Translations under genes and position numbers: made by a program
DNA from: Hypholoma sublateritium FD-334 SS-4
Taxonomy: Eukaryota > Basidiomycota > Agaricomycetes > Agaricales > Strophariaceae
Length of the DNA: 64,000 nt
Assembly (NCBI GenBank): GCA_000827495.1
Contig: KN817520.1
Span: 601,700-665,699 of the forward strand
Direction: 5' to 3'
Shown: in pieces, positions 21,883 to 33,166 of the stretch
Numbering within the stretch: position 1 is the first letter of the stretch
How the letters are laid out: every line of letters begins with the position of its first letter
The notes under the pieces: generated by a model
The model's input: the letters and a program-made list of their open reading frames with translations, nothing else
What the model was told of the DNA's origin: nothing
The model's database searches: none

Positions 21883-22601
21883 ATGGAACTTTGTGACCTA
21901 CTGCAAACGATGAAGTTGGATTCACAGTATGATTTCAGAGTGAGTCTCCAGTACACTGCGTCGATTTTGTTTTTGAAAGACTTACCCTCAAATTTTGGAG
22001 AAAGAAACCTACAGAGGACGTCATCCACATAGATCCATCTTCTCAAAGCATTACCCCACCTCTAAGTCTTCAAGACGATCTCATGCGCGACGCAGCGAAT
22101 TACCACGTAAGCCCTTTGTCAATAATGTCGGCTTTTGCGGTTCTGATGTTGATTACGCCTGTTGCTTTATAGTCGGACGCAATGTTGGAAAATGTAACCT
22201 CCCAACCAAGTATAGAATCGCCAAAATCAACTGCCACCTCGACGTCAGAAGAAATGTTGTACGGCTGCGCCTATCTGCAGGCCATCCAGGAGCAACTGCG
22301 CGAACAGGGCTATCCCACCACAGGCGGGGAATATCTCGACACCATCTTCACGCACCGCGAGATCCTCTTCTCATATCCCGCCAGGCACGTGCAATGCGCA
22401 CGAGCGCTTAGCGATCTGGCGTATACTATGGAGAAGCGAGCGTGGAGGGCAGATCGGGAGGCCGACATGGAGGCGGTTGCTGCATTCCGCCATGAAGCAT
22501 GGGTCATTGCTTCGCAGCTGTGAGTTCTATATCCTCTTTCACGCCTTGTGAGATGGTTATTCAACGGCACTTCATTGCGTAGAGCACCGCAAGCATCCTG
22601 A
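21883..22601 (+). CDS. Hypothetical protein, about 175 aa
   Basis: Exons 21883-21939, 22005-22106 and 22173-22519 join in frame. A consensus donor (GTGAGT at 22520) and an acceptor at 22582 add a short last exon ending at 22601. If that intron is retained the frame stops at 22523. The conserved-looking part is helical and charged: EEMLYGCAYLQAIQEQLREQ, TGGEYLDTIFTHREILF and ARALSDLAYTMEKRAW. No membrane segment, signal peptide or catalytic motif is seen. An upstream exon cannot be excluded. Function unknown. Confidence 0.5.
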
Positions 22602-23307
22602 GCTTGGTCCTGTTAACGCAAGACCTTCATGGAGTGGTCACATTATGCGGACCATGCTGACCTTCCAAATGGTGGTCGTGCTCTTTTCCCTTGTTGTTCT
22701 AGTCTTTCTCCATGTTATAAGCAGGGTTGAATGCATTTAATTGCTGACCTTTGTTAAGATACCACGCCACTTGAAGACGCGGAACAAAGTGACATCACCT
22801 ATACTTATTCCGGCTTGTATGGTATGTATGCAGCGGAGGCGCTGTGAATCAAACATCTCTTCGGCGCTAAACCGGTGACTTTACGATCTACGAAGCTTCA
22901 GGAAAGACTTCATCCAAGATAATGAACCTGTATTCTTAGAACGAAAGGAATTCAAGAAATGAAAATCTGATGAAAGCATGCCACCTTGACAATGACTCGA
23001 TAAGGCCGACATGGTGCATTCACGGTTTCAATATATGTGGGTTCCATGCGAACGGTTTTTCACACTTCGCCGGGACATGGTGACAATCGCAGCGTGAAAA
23101 CGGCGTGTTTTGTTATCGTTCCCGCACTAGCTTCCTGAAATGATGTCATGCCCGCATCATCCGCTCATCCGCCGCACATCAGAGTCGCCAGTTTGCATTA
23201 CGTCCAAGCAGCCTTCGTTCAACCTTCTGTGCCTACAAAAAAATAAGATGGGTCTCTTCTTCCTTTCCTCTTGACCACCACATCCTCTATCCCATCCAGC
23301 CAACGAA
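22602..23307. other. Intergenic region upstream of the cupredoxin
   Basis: About 700 bases with no supportable open frame. It presumably contains the cupredoxin promoter; a pyrimidine-rich leader (CTTCTTCCTTTCCTC) precedes the ATG. Nothing else seen. Confidence 0.4.
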
Positions 23308-24114
23308 ATGTTATTGACTACCGTCGCCGTGCGTATCTTTCATTGCTACCAGTGCTATACTTTTTGGACTGACGCTCCTCTAAAATGTTATGATTAGTTC
23401 GCCGCGCTCGTCACCTCTGTATATGCGAAGACGGTCGTCGTTACTGTGGGCGACAGCACCACTGGAAACCCAATGGATACTTTCCAACCTGCGAACGTCA
23501 CGGCCAACCAAGGGGATGTCGTTTTATTCAATTGTGAGCCGGCATCGTCCCCATCTCTCTGTCTATAAGTTGACAAGTTGTCCCGATCCAGTCACAGAGG
23601 GAAACCACACTGCTACCCAGTCCACATTTTCTTCTCCTTGCATCCCAGCGCACATAACGAACCAGACCATCAACGGGTTCGACTCTGGCTTCCGCGACAC
23701 GGACAACGGCACAGCCATTACCACCCTCACATTCACGGTCACTGATCCCAACACGACTGTCTGGTTCTACGACGCCAACACATGCTCGCAGGGAGGCGTG
23801 GGCGGAATTAATATCAACGAATCCTCGACAGAGACTCTGGATGGTTTCCAGGCAAGATTCCATTCCATTTCATTTCGGAAGCTCTCCGCTGATGCACGCT
23901 GTTTCTTTTCGTTCAGCGTAACGCCATACGGCTGAATGGGACTAATACGACGGGTTCCTCCACGAGTGGGTCTACCAGCTCCCCAACCGCCACTTCTACT
24001 TCCCCAGCGGCGACTGGTACGAATTCTGCGGCCTCCGCGGCGAACCGTGCTGTCGTCAACGGCTTAGTTGCCGCTGGGCCAGCTCTGCTAGCTCTCGTGG
24101 CTTTATCGCTCTGA
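23308..24114 (+). CDS. Secreted GPI-anchored cupredoxin-like protein (204 aa)
   Basis: Extracellular blue-copper-like protein of the fungal serine-rich family. Exons 23308-23328, 23398-23533, 23592-23851 and 23917-24114 join in frame. The N-terminus is a signal peptide (MLLTTVAFAALVTSVYA). A single cupredoxin domain follows (TVVVTVGDSTTGNPMDTFQP, NVTANQGDVVLF, GNHTATQSTFSSPC, TVWFYDANTCSQGGVGGI). The tail is Ser/Thr-rich and ends in a hydrophobic segment (VAAGPALLALVALSL) typical of a GPI-anchor signal. His and Cys in GNHTATQSTFSSPC and the later Cys are candidate copper or disulfide positions, but the ligand set is not certain. The third intron (23852-23916) has a GC donor (CAG|GCAAG). A role in the cell wall or extracellular space is inferred from the targeting signals only. 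Confidence 0.88.
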
Positions 24115-25227
24115 GTCCATACCGGATTGAAATATCAATGACTCTTCAATATATATTCCACCCTTTCCAACGACGGAATGCGACGAACTGCCTGAACTAA
24201 TGCCAACCTCGCGTGGTTCTACGTTTCCTATAAGTTTTGCACCAGTGGGCGCCTATCCTCGTGTTCCTCTTGATACCCTTTTTTTACGACATTCTTATTT
24301 ACCCCCGTTTTCACACTATATCCAATTAGCTTATTTCTGTCCTGGTTCTGTGTCACGTATTTTTTGCCGTTTGCACTAGCCATTTATCAGACCGCTTAGG
24401 GTTCGAGCCACGGTCGTCTTTGAACAACAAATCTTGCACAATTCACGCGCCATCTTCCAGTATATATCTTGTACTCCCTTCTCATGCTATAAAGTGGCTA
24501 AGACTGCTGCAATGAAAAATCAGAAAATGAGCCTGAGGTCGAGAGGCACGGAAAGAATAGGAAGTCGAATCAATCAGCCAAAAATTTGATAGCAGTCAAT
24601 TATGGCGACTAATATGGGTGGAGATAAGAAGAAGAGTCCAGCTGTATTTCCCGAGGGAAGCCTTCAGTTTTGAGTGGCCTTCGAGTTTCAAATCAAAGGA
24701 AGGCGGATAATGCAAATGGCGGACCGCTCTTGCCAATTGTTTCCTTGGCCAACCCAAGGTCAACCTTCAACCAAATCTTTGCCCAACCTTTGCCACGTTG
24801 TTGACACGCATCAATCGTCTTTCTCTCCGCACCAAGTCCAACAGTGGCAAGCAACCCCTGAGTCGCTTCGGTATTGTACGGAGACATACAAGCTATAATG
24901 ACAGTTCGTTGGGAAAATGCTTCCTCTGTCATACTCACCACTGGTCCTTGACTGGTACTCTCCGCATTTTCACGCTAAGCATATAAGTTATTGACGCATC
25001 GCGGCCTACCATGTCAAGCTCTAAGCCTCAAGGCTAGAGTTCGCTTCCTCTGCCAGTAGGCACTACGTCCAATCAAGCGGCTGCTCTGCAATGCCCCATT
25101 CACCGAACCAAGAGCAAGATCGAACAAAGCGACATCTTTTATAGCAAAGGCCATCGACTGGTGGAATCTAACCTGGATCTGGAAGCAGGTGGACATGCGG
25201 TAATGCCACCACCATTGTCTATGGTTG
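24115..25227. other. Intergenic region
   Basis: About 1.1 kb between the cupredoxin and the kinase. Only short open frames without coding character. No repeat or RNA gene recognised. Confidence 0.4.
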
Positions 25228-25234
25228 TATAAAA
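25228..25234 (+). promoter_or_regulatory. TATA box of the FunK1 kinase gene
   Basis: TATAAAA lies 79 bases before the ATG at 25307, a normal core-promoter position for a fungal gene. Confidence 0.55.
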
Positions 25235-25306
25235 GCCTGTCGCGTCTTTGCTGCTGGTTTACCCACTCCACGTCTAGTTTCAGCTACTATTTTGACCATC
25301 AAATCT

Positions 25307-27843
25307 ATGTCTCAATCCGCCTCGTCCTCGCAGACTAATTCACTGTCTAGCGATGAGTCCGGGGAGAGTGAGCCGGTCGCAGCGGATTATCGGTACGTTT
25401 CCTGTTCTTCGTTGACTGTTTTATCTACTGAGGATGGCGTACCACAGTACCAAGGAAATCCTGAGTAAAATCAAAAGCGTCCTTGAAAACTCATTTCAAT
25501 GTGATTTCGATGATTTGCTACGTCATTTCATGTCTATGTGCTTGAATGGAAAGGACGGGAAGAAATTTGAAGAACGACAAACAATCATCGAGCGAATCCA
25601 GGATAAGTATAATTCAGAATATACCGACAATGATACACAGCAATCGGCCAGCAATACACAAGACAATTTCACTATTTCCCTTGATAAAGAAAGTGAATTG
25701 ATCGCATATAGAGACGAATTCCTAGATGGCATCTTTCAACGGTGTCTGCAGATGGTTTTGGTGATCGCAAACGATTCAACGGTCAAAACATCACTCGAAA
25801 ATTTGTATGTTTTTATCAAAAATCGCCCTATTATATCTCTAATATGATCTCATAGTTCGATGTCACGAAGTCATCCAACGCCGGAAGGTCATAAGACATA
25901 CGCAGCGCTCTGCAACTATGTCCTTGACTTGCTGAAAGATTTAAAAGGGCTTCCTCTTTGCAAGGCGGCCGGACTTGATCTTCGTGTTAGTTGCGCAAAT
26001 CCCTATAAGCATCACGGCGAAGCTTTGGAGTTTGTTCGCACCTCAAGACATGCGGCTGTCAGCGTCCGAAGTTCGTCTACAGACACATCCACTAATGCTT
26101 CATTCGGAGAAGCGCCGGAGACTGGTTTCTTGTGGTCACAGATGCTTTCCTGCGACAAAGTAATATCGTTCAAGCCACATATCAGCGCAGAAGCCGCGAC
26201 TGTCCTTCAGCCTGGTGCCAGATTCGGAGTCAAGCGTAAGGTGGTAACTCTCTATGATCAATACGGCTATGGTGCCACCGAGCCACTATACGAACATCCG
26301 GTTGCTTCATCGTCCACTTACCCTAGGGCGAAGCGTGTTCATTCCAACTCGGACGATGATCCACCGTCGAACAAGAGGCCTCGCCAGAATTCCGCCTCAA
26401 AAGACTACATATTACCGGTGCCTTTCGTGCAACAAGCTATTCCCATAGTAAAGGACGAAGCACCGCAAGTTCACCCCCTCGATAAAGCAGAAGTGCACTC
26501 GGTTGCATACGCCATGGAAATGTTGTCGTATGGTGTGGGCGTTAGTCATGTTATTAATACGGTCATCGCCGGTGCGCTGTGTCTTCACTCTTAAAACCTG
26601 CATGGTACTGACTGTAAACATAGATGAGTATTTGTGGATCTGGTATCACGACCGTCAAGGGATCATCCGGTCCAATGGCATTAGTGTCGTCGCAGATTTT
26701 CCACGCTTTCTTGTTTTGTTACTCTTTTTTCAACGCTTCACACCCCAAGATTGGGGTATCGTCCCATGCCTGAATGGAGAGACACTCGTTCGCCATGGGC
26801 TGGGAGGGGAGCATGTTCCTCGTCGTACAGAAAGCACACATGCACCATCTCTGGCCAGTAAGTCGATCAAGCTTGAGCTCGAGGGCGACCATTTCTTCCA
26901 TACCCAGCGCGAGGACTTGGAGCAACCACTACAAAGTCCGATAGTTATTCACGCGGACAAATATCTGTCGAGAAAGCCGCATGGAATAGTGGGCTCGGCG
27001 ACGTCTGTCTTCGAGGCAGATTGCGGAGGAATTAAACTCGCATGTAAAATATACAACCCAGAAGCCGAGCGTCGACACGAAGGACTTACATCTAGGCTTG
27101 TGCGGGCCATCGCGGCCTACAAAAACCCCGCTATGCTGGATTACCTTCCGGAACTTTACTTTGCTGGAGACTTCCGACGATGCTCAACGATGCGGGTAAG
27201 GAGTATGGTCAAGATCGGCGTGAGATATTGTCGCGCCCTCCGAATTATCGTCCTCCCCAAGCTCCATGCAGTAACTTCACTGGATGGGAATTCGTTTGTC
27301 GATGCCTGGCTTGATGTAGTCACATGTGAGTCTGTCAAACACTTTCAAATCCAGCCCTTGGAAGTAATAATCAATATAGGTCATGCCTTTCTCTGGAAGC
27401 ACGGTGTTGAACACGGCGATCCGAGTCTATCGAACGTGATGTATCATCCGATCCGGCAGTGTGGTGTCTTAATGGACTTTGATCTAGCAGCCATCCAGTG
27501 GCTACCTCTGGTCCCTGGTACTGATAAGACGGGTACTATCCCTTACATGGCTCTCAATCTCTTATGCCAAGAGTACTGGAATGGCGGGGTCATGCGTTAT
27601 TACCATCACGAGCTTGAGGCTTTCATCTGGATTTTGGTTTTCGTGTTCTTCTGCTTCAAGGACTACAAACTGGACACCGAGAACATATTCAACAGACAAT
27701 TCAACACCTCTGATTATAATGCTTGTAGGCATTACAAGACGGTGTTCCTCACGACTGGCTTACCCACGGCTGATACTTGGGTCCAGGACGACTTCACTGA
27801 CTACAAGGGCCTGCTAAAGGAGTTACTGTATGCGACCCTGTAA
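25307..27843 (+). CDS. FunK1-type fungal protein kinase (779 aa)
   Basis: Member of the fungal-type protein kinase family (FunK1), a lineage-expanded group in Agaricomycetes with unknown substrates. Exons 25307-25392, 25433-25804, 25856-26571, 26624-27325 and 27380-27843 join in frame. The first intron is only 40 nt. The N-terminal half (residues about 30-400) is the family's accessory region and contains a basic cluster (SNKRPRQNS). The kinase core includes FEADCGGIKLACKIY (candidate lysine in the ATP site), RIIVLPKLHAV (hinge region), the catalytic loop HGVEHGDPSLSN and the metal-binding DFDLA in place of DFG. GTIPYMALNLL matches the family's activation-segment end. HGD in place of HRD is normal for FunK1. 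All key residues seem present, so it may be active. A frame-open but odd segment at 27180-27240 may hide an annotation error. Confidence 0.88.
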
Positions 27844-28852
27844 CCGGCCATTTTCAATTAAAAATGCAATTGCAAGTTGGATTTCCAAGATATATCATTT
27901 TTCTTTTCTGAAATAGCTAAGCATATATCTGAACATGATATATTCCAACATTCNTGGCTCATGGGCAACTATAGCTCTCGTCACGAATTTTTTCGTTGGG
28001 TGACCCAAAATAGTGGGTTCACACGGAAGCCGGCCACACTTCAAATCGTTGTACGTCATTTGATCGAGATTACATAACAGGCTTATTTGATCTAATCAAT
28101 CCTCGCTCTCAACGTACTTGCCTCCTTTAAACTGCTATAGCTCAACAACCAATGTGTTTTTGTTAACAGAAATTTGGGTGATGTAAGACAATAGGTTTTA
28201 AAGTATATAACTGNAATTTTTTGTAATAATTTCTCTCTCAATCATGGTCTGTTGCTTTGCCTTGGAGAACCATCTATATATGCCAACTGGACAATGATCT
28301 GCGAGTGACAAACTAAATAAAATAGCCAAAATTTGGTAGACCTCAAATATATGTGTAATTACATATGAAATATTATAAAATAACTACTTTTTCTTCACAG
28401 ATTATCTGAATGTCCTTCAATATCTGTCTACATTTATGCCATGTAACTATGTGGGCGGCAAGGGACTGCAAGTTTGGGGCTTTATTGCAATTTATTCTTG
28501 AGAGGTGTCAGCCTTGTACCACCCATATTTTATANCTCATATGTCACTTCAATACCTCCAGGTGTTTGCACAGGTGCAAAGAATGTGGACATGCAAAGAC
28601 GAGGGCAACATGTGAGGTGAACGCGAGAATTGCTTAGCAAATCACGCCAATTCCGGAATTATGCCGACTGTTGGCACATTTCACAAGCACCACATTATTT
28701 TCTTCNCCCAAAAAAATTCCACTGCATAGAAGATATATAGCTTAAATAAATATAACAATTTTTTTGAGAGGAATTGCCGTAGGTGCTGTACAATTGCCTG
28801 TTGGCCGGTTTCCGGGGGGTGGCCGGCTTCAGGGTCGGCAACAGTATGTCTT
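27844..28852. other. AT-rich repeat-like region with N positions
   Basis: About 1 kb with four isolated N positions (27952, 28214, 28535, 28706) and no sustained open frame. The scattered ambiguities and AT richness resemble the stretch at 5.8-6.2 kb and suggest a repeated sequence. No terminal repeats were identified. Confidence 0.4.
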
Positions 28853-29137
28853 GTGATCCAGTCTAGTACGCGACCCCGGACTGGGACTGTATGGGAGCCT
28901 GGCCCAATGCATTCAAGCTCAAACAATAGAAGGCCTGCCACTTTGATATTGCGTCCAATAGGCCATGTCAAAGTTTCTACAGATATGTGGGATGCTTTTA
29001 TTTCTGTCCTGGATGAAGTTCATCTCGAGTCCGCTCTAATCAAAACCAACAAACCGGATTTTGGCCACAAAGACGATAAGACGCTTTTCGACGAAATGAA
29101 GACCCTTTATTACGACTTGTTGAAACGTACAGGCTGA
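28853..29137 (+). pseudogene. Orphan open frame, possible gene remnant
   Basis: An open frame of 94 codons whose second half reads like a true protein end (DMWDAFISVLDEVHLESALI, PDFGHKDDKTLFDEMKTLYY, LLKRTG, stop). The first half is low-quality. It may be the last exon of a decayed gene. I cannot assign a family. It lies between the kinase and a membrane-protein gene on the same strand. Confidence 0.3.
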
Positions 29138-29964
29138 GACTCAGCACATAGTATTTATCGAGGCCAGAGATATATAGACCCGTCTCCATCGCTACTTACT
29201 TTACTTTCGATTCTTTGACAAAAATTATACGTACAACCAAAAACTCTAAGTATGAGCTACTTCGGGCAAGATGATTTTACGAGGTTTCTCAATCTGCATT
29301 TCCGTCGCGAACGTCCGACGCTAGTGAGCTACATCAGGAGTTGAGTTGACCATACGAACGCCGTACATACATGGGCGGCTTACTACTTAATTCAAATGTA
29401 ACAATTGTCCCAAGTCCTGACAGTCCTAGACCCAAAATCGTAGGATTCTAAATATAGATTTGACCCTTCTAGGCCATGGCCACTTCAGCTCTTCAGAGCC
29501 ACTGGAAGTTGACTGGAAGGGCCAAATTTATCCCACATTCATGCATAGCGTTTTCCACGCTACTTGGACTGGTCAATTACTTACCTCAACGAGACGGCTG
29601 TCTTTGGCTACCTGTACTTTGGGCGGCGCGTCGAACACCTCGAATGGCTCTAGCAGCACACCGCCCATTGGAAGGGTCGCCAGCATTCCTGATCATCTTT
29701 CCCACATCTGAGTCGAACTTGGATACGCCGCTCGGCGCTAACCCGCCGTGCGCCACGGAAGACTTGATACAACTCTTGGCAAGCGGAGCGGTAGCAGGGA
29801 ACAGCCTTCTTCAATAGGTCCATTCCAGCGCCACTCCGAGTCTGTTCTTTACTACTTATGCAACTATCCTTGGGTCTTCTTGGAACTATCACCACCTCCG
29901 GCATCCTCAGGTCTTGAAGGCAAGTTAAACAAGGAGCGAGGCAAAAGTAAATTTCAGGTCAATC
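29138..29964. other. Intergenic region before the membrane-protein gene
   Basis: Two overlapping open frames (29476-29817, 29748-30026) are present but neither joins convincingly to the downstream exons. A possible 5' UTR acceptor (TTTCAG) sits just before the chosen ATG at 29965. Upstream exons cannot be excluded. Confidence 0.35.
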
Positions 29965-31210
29965 ATGAAGATGCTTCACCGCAAAATGATGTTTCCGGCG
30001 CCGCTGCGCACGTATCCTGGTTGTAAGCTCAATACCCCACATTCCTGAATGTTTGCACACTCACATATATTGTGTACGACTGCAGACACTCCGGACCACG
30101 TCACTGAGCCTACCGGTAGCCCAAAATCGTCATACTCGAATGAAAATGAGAAATCTCCGCCACCAGCGCCGGACAGACAAAGTACGCCGGGTGTTCGCTT
30201 TTACCGCCGCGCACACCTCTGATGGGAATTCACAGTGACGCAGCAGGACCAGGATGAGCAGGACAACCAGAAACGACGCGAAGCTTTGCGCGACCTCGTG
30301 GAATCGTGGATGGAAAGGCTGCAGTTAATCAGCGTTATTGTGAGTTTGAACGAACCCGGTATACCCGCCACCCAGCCACGGCTAATGTACTCTACCTCCG
30401 TGAAGACAACGTTCTTCGCATCGACAGAAGCTGGTCTGTTGTCTCTGACCGCTCCTAAGGATGGAGTACCCAGCCGCGTAATCTCACAAATTGCTAGTGT
30501 TGGTATTATAGGCGCATTGGTCGTCCATGCAAGCGCCGGTATGTCTCCTTTTGCGAACGTCTCTTTCTTTCTTGGCATGACAGTCTCTGACATTGCTTGC
30601 AACAGCGATCATTTCCTTTCTTGCCGCATTCTTTCTTATTCGGTACAAACTGAAGGTAGCGAGCAGCGAGGAGCGCGAAGCCGAGAAACAGCGGCAGATC
30701 GACAACGACCGCGCGAAAGCCAAAGTTATGGTGGAGTCGCCGACTGACATCAACGCTCACCATAACCATGCCAGCAGAGACCAGGAAAAAGGCGTGAATC
30801 CAGCATATCCTACACGGCGGCAGCATACCTCACGCTCGGCTGGCCCCATACTGGAGCATGACACAGACCCTGTTCCCGGTGCAGTCAGGGTCCCGACGGG
30901 ATCTACTGGCGCGCGCCGGATGGTCTGGTCCTCCAACCCTCACATAATACAGGTTGGGCCCTTCCGGAACCATCCGCCCACGCACCTGCTGCATCGCTGT
31001 CATACGCTCTGTGTGATCCTCACCACGACCGGCTTTGTGATGGCGCTAATGGGAATCCTGTGTTACGCATGGGACAAGCTGCCTCACAGCGTCAGCATCT
31101 CTGCGACCGTCTGTATGGGGATGTGTGTGCTCTCCGGGATATTTGTCATCGTTAAACCATACCCCCCGGAGGGTACAAGCTCACAGATATATGTTTTGGA
31201 TGAGTTATGA
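29965..31210 (+). CDS. Hypothetical multi-pass membrane protein (331 aa)
   Basis: Exons 29965-30022, 30086-30181, 30236-30339, 30406-30538 and 30606-31210 join in frame. After a Ser/Pro-rich N-terminus come LRDLVESWMERLQLISVI and TTFFASTEAGLLSL, then a hydrophobic helix pair (SQIASVGIIGALVVHASAA, IISFLAAFFLIRY). A charged region of about 110 residues follows (EEREAEKQRQIDNDRAKAK onward). Two C-terminal membrane helices end the protein (CVILTTTGFVMALMGILCYA and SATVCMGMCVLSGIFVIV). The type is common among uncharacterised basidiomycete membrane proteins; no function is inferred. The intron at 30340-30405 (66 nt) is a multiple of three and could be retained. The start is the least certain part. 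Confidence 0.6.
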
Positions 31211-31473
31211 AAGGACAGTTACCAGTTTGTTTTCCGTGCTTTGTGTGGCTCTATTCACAGGATATCATACCCTCTTATTTTTGCGCGGCACAAAGTACTG
31301 ATTTATCGTAATGTATGTACTATGGAATGAACGTTACGAGTCTAAGATACAAATCGACATAGTGTGCCAGTGGATACTTGGCAAAAAATAAATTTGTAAT
31401 TTGCCTTCATATAAACGAATGTTGATTGCGATTGCAACGGATAGTTGTGACGGTATAGAGAGTTGCGGGAAGA

Positions 31474-32856
31474 CTATGTTGGAACGAAATCGAAAGAGCC
31501 GACGGCCGTCGACGAACGCCATATTTGTCCGAACGGAGGTAAACTAAGACCAAGAAGGCGAGTGTGGAATGATATATCTTCATGGAAAAGGTCGTGATAG
31601 CGATAATTATTCGCCGCGTGGGATGACTTAAGATGGTGTGCAAATTCTGGGTAAAGGTTTTTTCCGTGCGGTGCGGGCGCGTGCCAGTATCTGATGACCG
31701 TGACGAGCAAGATGCTAGCAAAAATTGCCAGCAAACGCAACCCAATAAGTATTACAGATCCAAGGTTGGCCCAGCGTTGTTTTGGCGATTTGAGTTCACG
31801 AGTTGAATTTACAAGGGGTTGTAGCTTCTCAGTGAGATTTGCGACAAATTTTCGGCGAGTATCTGTGTTCCAGCCGCGTATGGCTACCAGCATGTGTCCA
31901 AACGCGACGATAGGAATTTTGGATTCTTGCAGTAAAACTTGGCTGCCCTCCTCCGCCTTCATCGCCTCTAAAAGAAGGTAGTGACAACGGTTGGAATCTC
32001 TTATGTTGGAGAGTCCGCGCAAGAAGGAAGTGTTGGCGATGGGAACACCTCGGATATGTACACGTTCTGCGAGAAAAGCGGGAGTCCAGGTATCCAGATC
32101 ACGTTGTTCGACAAAACATATGCCCTCCAAAGATATAGACGTCAAGGAGCTCCAAGATTGTTCGAGCAAGAGGCGTAGCTCTGTATATACCCCCACAAGA
32201 TACAATTTCTGGGGTTCGTCCGATATCCATTCAAATTTCCTTGGGTTGAATTGTGAGAGAAAGCGAAGCCAAGAGCAGTCTGAAGCAGTTCGCATAGCTC
32301 TGCACATAGTGTCCTCGGAAAGGAGAGCACGCATAGTCGCACCCGCGTCGATTGGGACTCCCAGAGTAAACCGAAATCGTACAGCATCCAGATTTGGCAG
32401 GGCCAGTGGTATATCATAGTGAATTCCGACAAGCTGGTGGTCCTGTTTGAAAAAGCCTAGTTCGAAGCAGTGTACAAATTTCCCCAGGCGTTCGAGATAC
32501 AGAGGGCTCAGAGGGGCAGAGGTTAGGCGCAAAAGATCATCGGGAGTCTTCACGGAGATCGTGTGGAGAACAACCTCCAATGCAACAGTAGAAAGTCGCT
32601 TGTTCACCAGTCGAATGTCCCCCTGGCGATGCGTCTCTGAGCAGTGAAACTGCAATATCCTCTTGAGAACTCTGTCGGGAATGTCCATTATGGAAAGCCG
32701 ATCCTTTCGTGGTCCAGAAGTCTGACCCGGGAGAGTATTAGAGCTGTATATCTCAGATAAGTAGTCCCGGAACGATTTAAAGAACGGCGATATCTCACCC
32801 TGTAATCGCTGCACTGCCTGCCTCATACGAGTCGGGGCTCGATTGGGGCTCCGCAT
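31474..32856 (-). CDS. F-box-like protein with C-terminal membrane segment (460 aa)
   Basis: A single uninterrupted open frame, notable among intron-rich neighbours. Around residues 55-105 is an F-box-like segment (LSIMDIPDRVLKRILQF, DIRLVNKRLSTVALEVVLH), which in known proteins binds Skp1 in SCF ubiquitin ligases. The middle is leucine-rich without clear repeats, in keeping with many basidiomycete F-box proteins. Near the C-terminus is a hydrophobic segment (LGSVILIGLRLLAIFASILL) that could be a membrane anchor, followed by about 70 residues. A second ATG ten codons in (MRQAVQRLQ) is an alternative start. The gene is divergent from TIM22. Substrate unknown. Confidence 0.65.
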   Translation of the reverse strand: MRSPNRAPTRMRQAVQRLQGEISPFFKSFRDYLSEIYSSNTLPGQTSGPRKDRLSIMDIPDRVLKRILQFHCSETHRQGDIRLVNKRLSTVALEVVLHTISVKTPDDLLRLTSAPLSPLYLERLGKFVHCFELGFFKQDHQLVGIHYDIPLALPNLDAVRFRFTLGVPIDAGATMRALLSEDTMCRAMRTASDCSWLRFLSQFNPRKFEWISDEPQKLYLVGVYTELRLLLEQSWSSLTSISLEGICFVEQRDLDTWTPAFLAERVHIRGVPIANTSFLRGLSNIRDSNRCHYLLLEAMKAEEGSQVLLQESKIPIVAFGHMLVAIRGWNTDTRRKFVANLTEKLQPLVNSTRELKSPKQRWANLGSVILIGLRLLAIFASILLVTVIRYWHAPAPHGKNLYPEFAHHLKSSHAANNYRYHDLFHEDISFHTRLLGLSLPPFGQIWRSSTAVGSFDFVPT

Positions 32857-33166
32857 AATACGCCTTCATTGTGATAGAACTGGCATCGCGAGCGAGAATT
32901 TCGGCCAGAAGCATGAATCGGATGGCGCAAGGTGTCGCAAAGGAGGAGAATGAGAGATAGTAAAGGTACTTACGTTTAAGTCGAATGAAGAGACAAGGTG
33001 TCACGACGCAGAAGGAAACGCGTGTGCCTAACGAGGCCAAATAAGCCTCCGGCTCGTGAGCAAAAATTTCGGCAACTTTAGATTACGGCGCCTGCACTCG
33101 ACGCACCCGACGTTCCGCTCCTACCCTGCTCGCTGGCAGCTCTGACGACACCGGGTGACGCAGACG
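32857..33166. promoter_or_regulatory. Divergent promoter region, F-box-like gene and TIM22
   Basis: About 310 bases separate the two start codons. It must contain both promoters. No TATA box is evident. A minus-strand open frame here has no coding support. Confidence 0.4.

Noticed and set aside
32795..33040. Minus-strand frame as an upstream exon of the F-box-like gene
   Set aside because: No splice pair joins it in frame to the 31474-32856 frame without overlapping its start, and the sequence is not conserved-looking.
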